Source of the DNA: AC-32 sp045806105
GTDB lineage: Bacteria; Actinomycetota; Thermoleophilia; Gaiellales; Gaiellaceae
NCBI GenBank assembly: GCA_045806105.1
Contig: JBJMJY010000104.1
Location: 1-35,801 of the forward strand
Reading direction: 5' to 3'
DNA: 35,801 nucleotides
A program made the translations under genes and the position numbers. Below, piece after piece: positions 30,275 through 35,801 of the stretch (the first letter of the stretch is position 1; every line of letters begins with the position of its first letter). Under the pieces are notes generated by a model, which was not told the DNA's origin, made no database searches, and saw only the letters and a list, made by a program, of their open reading frames with translations.

Positions 30275-32903
30275 CGTCGAGGAGGCGGCAGCCGGAGCGG
30301 TCGACGTCATCCTCAAAGACGGCGGCACGCTCCGGCTGCGGCCCCCGGCAGCGGCGGACGCAGACGCCGTTCTCGCGTTCCTCCACGGCCTCTCCGAGCG
30401 CAGCCTCTACCTGCGCTTCCACGGCATCCGCCACGTCGACGAAGCGCTGGCCGGTTCGCTGCTCGACCCGGACTGGGTCGAGACTGGCGCGCTCGCGGGC
30501 TGGCTCGGCGACCGCATCGTCGGGATCGCCAACTATGTCCGCCTGCGCGACCCTCGGCTGGCGGAGGCCGCGTTCGTGGTCGCCGACGCAGAGCAGGGCA
30601 GGGGCATAGGAATGCGCCTGCTCGAGCAGCTCGCCGAGCGCGCCGCCGCGACCGGCGTAACGCGCTTCGTCGCCGAGGTGATGGCGGAGAACCGGGCGAT
30701 GTTGAGCGTCTTCACCGGGGCCGGATTCGACGTCGTGCGCGAGCTAGAGCACGGCGAGGTCGAGGTCAGCTTCCCGATCGCGACGACCGAGGCCTTCCAG
30801 GAACGCGTCGAGGGGCGCGACCACGTCGCCGTCGCCGCCTCCCTGCGGCCGTTCTTCGAGCCGTCGAGCGTGGCCGTGATCGGCGCCTCGCGCAGGCGCG
30901 GCTCGATCGGCGGCGAGCTCTTCCGCAACGTGCTCGAGGCCGACTTCGCCGGCGCGGCTTACCCGGTCAACCGCGGCGGCGAGCCCGTCGCGGGCGTTCG
31001 CGGCTACGGCTCGATCTCCGATATCCCGGACGACGTGGAGCTCGCGGTGATCTGCGTCCCCGGGCCGCTCGTGCTCGAGGCGGCCCAGGAGGCGCTGGCC
31101 AAGGGTGTCCGCGCACTCTGCGTGATCTCGTCCGGGTTCGCCGAGACGGGCGCCGCGGGCGCCGAGCGCCAGGAGCAGCTGCTCGCGCTCGTGCGTGTGC
31201 ACGGCGCCCGGCTCCTGGGCCCGAACTGCCTCGGGATCGCCTCCTCGAAGCCGAAGCTGAACGCGACCTTCGCGCCTCGAGCACTGCCGCCGGGCCGGAT
31301 CGGCTTCTCGTCCCAGTCCGGCGCCCTCGGGCTCGCGTTGCTGGAGCAGGGCGAGGGGCTCGGCTTCTCGGCCTTCGTCTCGATCGGGAACAAAGCGGAC
31401 GTCTCGTCGAACGACCTGCTCGAGTGGTGGGAGGACGATCCGGAGACCGACGTCGTGCTGCTCTACCTCGAGTCGTTCGGCAACCCGCGCAAGTTCGGCC
31501 GGCTCTCCAGGCGTGTGGCGCGGCGCAAGCCGATCCTCGCGCTGAAGGCCGGGGCGACGGCGGCTGGCGCAAAAGCCGCCAGCTCGCACACCGCCGCGCT
31601 CGCCGGCTCGGAGGCCGCGGTCGATGCACTCTTCCACCAGGCCGGCGTGCTGCGGGCGCGGACGCTCGAGGAGCTTGTGGACGTCGCGGGCCTGCTCTCG
31701 AGCCAGCCCCTGCCGCGTGGCCGGCGCGTCGGCGTGCTCACGAACGCGGGCGGCCTCGGGATCCTCTGCGCCGACGCCTGCGAGGGGGCTGGGCTCGAGC
31801 TGCCGGAGCTGGCGCAGGAGACGCGAGACGCGCTGGCGGAGGCGCTGCCCGGCGACAGCAGCGTCGCGAACCCTGTCGACATGCTCGGCTCGGCGACGGG
31901 CGTGACCTACGAGCGAGCGATCCCGACGCTGCTCGCCGATCCGCGCCTGGACGCCCTGATCGTGCTCTTCGTGCCGCCGGTGGTGGCCGGCGCGCCCGAG
32001 GTCGCGGCCTCGATCCGGCGCGCGGTCGAGGCGTCGCAGACCGACAAGCCGGTGCTCGCGGCGGTCATGAGCGCCGAGGGCACGCCGCTCGATCTGCTCG
32101 AGTCCGACGTCGCGAGCTTCACCTACCCGGAGTCCGCCGCGCGCGCGCTCGGGCTCGCGGCCGACCGCGCCGAGTGGCTGCGGCGGCCCGCGGGGACGGT
32201 TCCGGAGCTCGACGGGATCGACCGCGACGCTGCGCAGGAGGTCGTCGGCGCGGCCGGCGAGGGCTGGCTCGACCCGGCCCAGACACGGGAGCTGCTGTCC
32301 GCCTACGGGATCCCGCTCGTCGCGGAGCGCACCGCCCGAAGCGTGGACGAGGCCGTCGCCGCGGCGGTGGAGATCGTGTGCCCGGTGGTGGTCAAGACCG
32401 CAACGCCCGGCGCGCACAAGACCGAGAGCGGCGGGCTCGCGCTCGACCTCCAGGACGAGCAGCAGGTACGAGAGGCGGTCGAGCGGATCGGCGCGCCCGT
32501 GATCGTCCAGCAGTACCTGCGGGGCGGGACCGAGCTACTCGCGGGCGTCGTTCAGGACCCGGTCTTCGGACCGCTCGTCGCCTTCGGCCCCGGCGGCGTC
32601 TTCGCGGAGCTGATCGGCGATGCCACCTTCCGCGTCGCCCCGCTGACCGACGTCGATGCCGAGGAGCTCGTCACCGGCGGCAAGGCCGGACGCCTGGTCG
32701 GCGGCTTCCGCGGCACACCGCCGGCTGACCGGGCCGCGCTCGAGGACCTCGTCCACCAGCTGGGGCGGCTTGCTGAGGATGTGCGCGAGGTGACCGAGCT
32801 CGACCTCAACCCCGTGATCGCGGGACCGGAGGGTTGCGTCGCGGTCGACGCGCGGGTGCGGATCGCCCGGCCCACGGGCGAGCGGGCGCTGAAGAGCTGG
32901 TAG
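30249..32903 (+). CDS. GNAT acetyltransferase fused to ADP-forming acyl-CoA synthetase
   Basis: An 884-residue fusion. Residues about 20-180 are a GNAT domain with the acetyl-CoA-binding loop QGRGIGMRLLEQL. Then comes a CoA-binding domain (SSVAVIGASRRRGSIGGELFRNVL) and the succinyl-CoA-ligase-like part (GRIGFSSQSGALG...). The phosphohistidine motif SSHTAALAGS is retained, with H447. An ATP-grasp domain follows (KTATPGAHKTESGGLALDL...ELDLNPVIAG). The family makes ATP and acetate from acetyl-CoA, ADP and Pi, or runs in reverse. In protein acetyltransferases such as E. coli Pat (opposite domain order) this part is thought inactive; here the key His argues for activity. The GNAT domain may acetylate proteins or the synthetase itself. 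GTG 30249 lies inside the dehydrogenase gene. Confidence 0.9.
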   Translation: MKEPQLASSVEEAAAGAVDVILKDGGTLRLRPPAAADADAVLAFLHGLSERSLYLRFHGIRHVDEALAGSLLDPDWVETGALAGWLGDRIVGIANYVRLRDPRLAEAAFVVADAEQGRGIGMRLLEQLAERAAATGVTRFVAEVMAENRAMLSVFTGAGFDVVRELEHGEVEVSFPIATTEAFQERVEGRDHVAVAASLRPFFEPSSVAVIGASRRRGSIGGELFRNVLEADFAGAAYPVNRGGEPVAGVRGYGSISDIPDDVELAVICVPGPLVLEAAQEALAKGVRALCVISSGFAETGAAGAERQEQLLALVRVHGARLLGPNCLGIASSKPKLNATFAPRALPPGRIGFSSQSGALGLALLEQGEGLGFSAFVSIGNKADVSSNDLLEWWEDDPETDVVLLYLESFGNPRKFGRLSRRVARRKPILALKAGATAAGAKAASSHTAALAGSEAAVDALFHQAGVLRARTLEELVDVAGLLSSQPLPRGRRVGVLTNAGGLGILCADACEGAGLELPELAQETRDALAEALPGDSSVANPVDMLGSATGVTYERAIPTLLADPRLDALIVLFVPPVVAGAPEVAASIRRAVEASQTDKPVLAAVMSAEGTPLDLLESDVASFTYPESAARALGLAADRAEWLRRPAGTVPELDGIDRDAAQEVVGAAGEGWLDPAQTRELLSAYGIPLVAERTARSVDEAVAAAVEIVCPVVVKTATPGAHKTESGGLALDLQDEQQVREAVERIGAPVIVQQYLRGGTELLAGVVQDPVFGPLVAFGPGGVFAELIGDATFRVAPLTDVDAEELVTGGKAGRLVGGFRGTPPADRAALEDLVHQLGRLAEDVREVTELDLNPVIAGPEGCVAVDARVRIARPTGERALKSW

Positions 32904-33476
32904 ATGCCTGCGCGCGACGGCGTCGACCTGTACTGGCTGCCGCTTGGCGCCGGCGGACACTTCGTGCGACTGAACGGGCGGATCTACGAGGCAATCTCCT
33001 CGCGCCTTGAGCACCGTCCTCCATGCGACCTGTACCACTCCGCGCTCGAGGTCCGGCTGCCCGAGGGCCGTTACGTGATCGAGTCCGCTCCCATCCGAGG
33101 GGCCGACGGAACGGAGCGCGGCGTAATTGCCGAAGGCCCCGTCGGGAGCCGTTGGGCGGGGCGATTCTCGATCTTCCGCTACGAGCTGCGCTTCTGGCGC
33201 GAGGGGTCGATCCCGGACGTGGCGGAGGCGGTCGAGAGCCCGCGCCGGCGCAGCGACGACGCGGAGGAGGCACGGCGCCTGCTCGCACTGGCGCCGCGCG
33301 TGCCGACGCCGGTGTGGGGACGCGACGAGCTTGACGCGGGCGAGATGTGGAACTCCAACTCCGTGGTCGCGTGGCTGATCGCGCGGAGCGGCCTCGATGC
33401 AGCGAGGATTCATCCGCCGGATGGAGGGCGCGCGCCGGGCTGGAACGCCGGCCTTGTCGTCGCGCAGCGAGGATGA
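32904..33476 (+). CDS. Conserved protein of unknown function
   Basis: A 190-residue soluble protein whose ATG immediately follows the acyl-CoA synthetase stop. It contains YHSALEVRLPEGRYVIE (H45), FSIFRYELRFWREG and, near 149-155, WNSNSVVAWLI. The order early His, late N-S-N-S, hydrophobic helix is what permuted papain-like proteins (the YiiX/LRAT type) show, but the usual Cys is not there and Ser would have to act. I cannot name a family. It lies between the synthetase and phosphoketolase genes on the same strand, so it is probably co-expressed with them. Confidence 0.65.
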   Translation: MPARDGVDLYWLPLGAGGHFVRLNGRIYEAISSRLEHRPPCDLYHSALEVRLPEGRYVIESAPIRGADGTERGVIAEGPVGSRWAGRFSIFRYELRFWREGSIPDVAEAVESPRRRSDDAEEARRLLALAPRVPTPVWGRDELDAGEMWNSNSVVAWLIARSGLDAARIHPPDGGRAPGWNAGLVVAQRG

Positions 33477-33510
33477 GCGGAGGATCGTGACGTCGGCGAA
33501 GGAGGAAACC

Positions 33511-35801
33511 GTGACCGTGGCCAGTGACGAGCTTCGGCGCCTCGACGCCTTCTGGCGCGCCGCGAACTACCTCTCGGTCGGCCAGATCTACCTGCTCGAC
33601 AACCCGCTCCTGCGCGAGCCGCTGCGGCCGGAGCACGTCAAGCCGCGGCTGCTCGGCCACTTCGGCACCGTCCCCGGCCTCAACCTGGTCTGGGCGCACG
33701 TGAACCGCGCGATCCGCGCGCGCGACCTCGACGCGATCTACATCTGCGGCCCCGGCCACGGCGGCCCCGGGATGGTCGCGTGCGCGTACCTCGAGGGCAC
33801 CTACAGCGAGCTGTACCCGCACGTTTCGCTCGACGAGGCCGGGTTGAAGGAGCTCTTCCGCCAGTTCTCGTTCCCGGGCGGGATCCCGAGCCACGCCGCG
33901 CCGGAGACGCCGGGGTCGATCCACGAGGGCGGAGAGCTGGGCTACTCGCTCGCCCACGCCTACGGCGCGGCCTTCGACAACCCCGGTCTGCTTGCGTGCT
34001 GCGTGGTCGGCGACGGCGAGGCGGAGACCGGGCCGCTCGCGACGAGTTGGCACTCGAACAAGTTTCTCGACCCGCAGAGCGACGGCGTCGTGCTGCCGGT
34101 CCTGCACCTGAACGGCTACAAGATCGCGAACCCGACGGTACTCGCCCGGATCCCGGAGGCCGAGCTCGTCGCGCTGCTGGAGGGCTACGGGTACCGGCCG
34201 CTGCTCGTCACGGGTGGCTTCGACGGCGAGGACTCGCTCGCGGTGCACGAGCGCTTCGCCGCTGCCCTCGACGAGGCGCTGGACGAGGTCGCGGCGATCA
34301 AGCAGCGAGGCAATGGGGCGCGTCCGCGCTGGCCGCTCATCGTGCTGCGCACGCCGAAGGGGTGGACGGGGCCGAGGGAGGTCGACGGCCTCCCGGTCGA
34401 GAACACGTGGCGCTCGCACCAGGTGCCGATCCCCGACGTGCGCGAGAACGAGGACCACCTGCGGCTGCTCGAGGACTGGCTCCGCTCCTATCGGCCCGAG
34501 GAGCTCTTCGACGAAAACGGCGCGCCGGTTGCCGAGCTGCTCGAGCTGCCGCCGCGCGGCGAGCGGCGGATGAGCGCGAGCCCGCACGCGAACGGCGGCT
34601 CTCTGCTGCGCGACCTGCTGCTGCCGGACTTCCGCGACTACGCCGTCGAGGTGCCCGAGCCCGGGAAGACCCTCAGCGAGGCGACCCGCGTCCTCGGCGG
34701 CTTCCTTCGTGACGTGGTCGCGCGCAACCCCGGCAACTTCCGGCTCTTCGGCCCCGACGAGACCGCGTCGAACCGCCTCGCCGACGTCTTCGCCGCGACC
34801 GCGCGTGCCTGGGACGCGGAGATCCTGCCGACCGACGAGGACCTCGCCCCACACGGCGAGGTCGTCGAGGTGCTGAGCGAGCACCTCTGCCAGGGCTGGC
34901 TCGAGGGCTACCTGCTCACCGGCAGGCACGGCCTCTTCAACTGCTACGAGGCCTTCATCCACATCGTGGACTCGATGTTCAACCAGCACGCGAAGTGGCT
35001 GAAGGTGACGAGGCACATCCCGTGGCGGCGGCCGATCGCCTCGCTCAACTACCTGCTCAGCTCGCACGTCTGGCGGCAGGACCACAACGGCTTCTCGCAC
35101 CAGGATCCGGGCTTCATCGACCACGTCGTCAACAAGAAGGCCGAGATCATCCGCGTCTACCTGCCGCCCGACGCGAACTGCCTGCTCTCGGTGGCCGACC
35201 ACTGCCTGCGCAGCCGCGACTACGTCAACGTGGTCGTCGCCGGGAAGCAGCCGGCGCTCAACTATCTCTCGATGGACGACGCGATCGTCCACTGCACGCG
35301 CGGGATCGGCATCTGGGAATGGGCCTCGAACGACGAGGACGGCGAGCCGGACGTCGTCCTCGGGTGCTGCGGCGACATCCCCACGCTCGAGACCCTGGCG
35401 GCCGCAGCGCTCCTGCGTGAGCACCTGCCTGAGCTGAAGGTGCGCGTCGTCAACGTCGTCGACCTGATGCGCGTCGAGCCCGAGGACGAGCACCCCCACG
35501 GCTTGCCCGACCGCGAGTTCAACGCCATCTTCACCACGGATCGTCCGGTGATCTTCGCCTACCACGGCTACCCGTGGCTGATCCACCGGCTCGCCTACCG
35601 GCGCGCCAACCACGACAACCTCCACGTGCGGGGCTACAAGGAGGAGGGGACGACCACGACGCCGTTCGACATGGTCATGCTGAACGACATGGACCGCTTC
35701 CACCTGGTCATGGACGTGATCGACCGCGTGCCCGGCCTGGGCTCGCGGGCGGCGCGGGTGCACCAACTCATGCGCGACAAGCGCGCCGCCCACCACAGCT
35801 A
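33511..35801 (+). CDS. xfp: Phosphoketolase (xylulose-5-P/fructose-6-P), 3' end outside window
   Basis: Thiamine-diphosphate phosphoketolase, splitting xylulose-5-phosphate or fructose-6-phosphate with phosphate into acetyl phosphate and a shorter sugar phosphate. 763 codons are present without a stop; the family is about 790 residues, so only a short C-terminal piece is missing. Signatures are CGPGHGGPGMVA (about 80-90), EGGELGYSLAHAYGAA, the ThDP-binding VVGDGEAETGP (about 167), NFRLFGPDETASNRL and SHQDPGFIDHVVNKK. I chose GTG 33511 because AAGGAGG precedes it by about seven bases; GTG 33487 is in frame too. It follows the unknown gene by 34 bases and belongs to the dehydrogenase/acyl-CoA synthetase group. 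Confidence 0.95.
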   Translation, partial: MTVASDELRRLDAFWRAANYLSVGQIYLLDNPLLREPLRPEHVKPRLLGHFGTVPGLNLVWAHVNRAIRARDLDAIYICGPGHGGPGMVACAYLEGTYSELYPHVSLDEAGLKELFRQFSFPGGIPSHAAPETPGSIHEGGELGYSLAHAYGAAFDNPGLLACCVVGDGEAETGPLATSWHSNKFLDPQSDGVVLPVLHLNGYKIANPTVLARIPEAELVALLEGYGYRPLLVTGGFDGEDSLAVHERFAAALDEALDEVAAIKQRGNGARPRWPLIVLRTPKGWTGPREVDGLPVENTWRSHQVPIPDVRENEDHLRLLEDWLRSYRPEELFDENGAPVAELLELPPRGERRMSASPHANGGSLLRDLLLPDFRDYAVEVPEPGKTLSEATRVLGGFLRDVVARNPGNFRLFGPDETASNRLADVFAATARAWDAEILPTDEDLAPHGEVVEVLSEHLCQGWLEGYLLTGRHGLFNCYEAFIHIVDSMFNQHAKWLKVTRHIPWRRPIASLNYLLSSHVWRQDHNGFSHQDPGFIDHVVNKKAEIIRVYLPPDANCLLSVADHCLRSRDYVNVVVAGKQPALNYLSMDDAIVHCTRGIGIWEWASNDEDGEPDVVLGCCGDIPTLETLAAAALLREHLPELKVRVVNVVDLMRVEPEDEHPHGLPDREFNAIFTTDRPVIFAYHGYPWLIHRLAYRRANHDNLHVRGYKEEGTTTTPFDMVMLNDMDRFHLVMDVIDRVPGLGSRAARVHQLMRDKRAAHHS

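Noticed and set aside
32806..35796. Nearly 1000-codon open frame on the minus strand
   Set aside because: It is antisense to the phosphoketolase and neighbours, whose + strand translation carries clear family motifs. Its product is rich in Arg, Val, Asp and Pro with no domain, as expected for a shadow in GC-rich DNA.
1..35801. CRISPR array, insertion sequence, prophage or tRNA/rRNA gene
   Set aside because: I saw no regularly spaced repeats, transposase or integrase motifs, phage structural genes, or tRNA-like cloverleaf.

Overview
The window is a dense, very GC-rich stretch of bacterial chromosome. It has GTG and TTG starts, Shine-Dalgarno sites of the AAGGAGG type, many stop/start overlaps and converging genes that overlap at their 3' ends. 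The gene content (MMPL exporter, SigG-like ECF factor with a SnoaL tail, WYL regulator, DevRS-like two-component pair, GNAT/acyl-CoA synthetase fusion, phosphoketolase, Rv2258c-like methyltransferase) points to an actinobacterium. A deep lineage such as Thermoleophilia (Gaiellales/Solirubrobacterales) is my best guess, from general knowledge and not from a marker gene. I see no rRNA, tRNA, CRISPR, insertion sequence or phage gene.

Layout. 1-4.5 kb: a + strand run of an MMPL exporter (5' end missing, with an internal duplication), a CzcO-like flavoprotein, a multicopper oxidase carrying two inserted CPMHP/CPKCGM metal-binding motifs and a His-rich loop, and a two-helix membrane protein. 4.5-9.1 kb: two tandem PYROXD2/phytoene-desaturase-like flavoproteins (-), divergent from a GcvT-family protein (+). 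9.3-11.4 kb: a GFA-fold zinc protein, an M24 peptidase and a small four-helix membrane protein. 11.4-15.7 kb: a - strand unit of an NTF2-like protein, a SAM methyltransferase, a TetR regulator and an alpha/beta-hydrolase fused to a glycosyltransferase. Matching palindromes lie before the first two genes and are probably the TetR operators.

15.7-21.9 kb: an NlpC/P60 hydrolase, a WYL regulator divergent from a conserved small protein with a palindrome between them, a cupredoxin lipoprotein, an ECF sigma factor converging on a STAS protein, an MFS exporter and a ferredoxin-reductase-like flavoprotein. 21.9-26.8 kb: a Cys-rich small protein, a coupled pair ending in UspA, a trehalose-synthase-like GT4 enzyme, a ZIP-transporter remnant, a HAD protein with a degenerate active site, and a membrane protein behind a hairpin-rich leader.

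26.8-35.8 kb: a DevS-like GAF-GAF histidine kinase and NarL-type regulator (-), divergent from a zinc alcohol dehydrogenase, a GNAT/ADP-forming acyl-CoA synthetase fusion that keeps the phosphohistidine, an unknown protein, and phosphoketolase (3' end missing). I read the last block as a stress or low-oxygen carbon module: phosphoketolase makes acetyl phosphate, the synthetase can exchange acetyl-CoA for ATP and acetate, and the dehydrogenase can dispose of reductant. The two-component system beside it is the likely but unproven controller.
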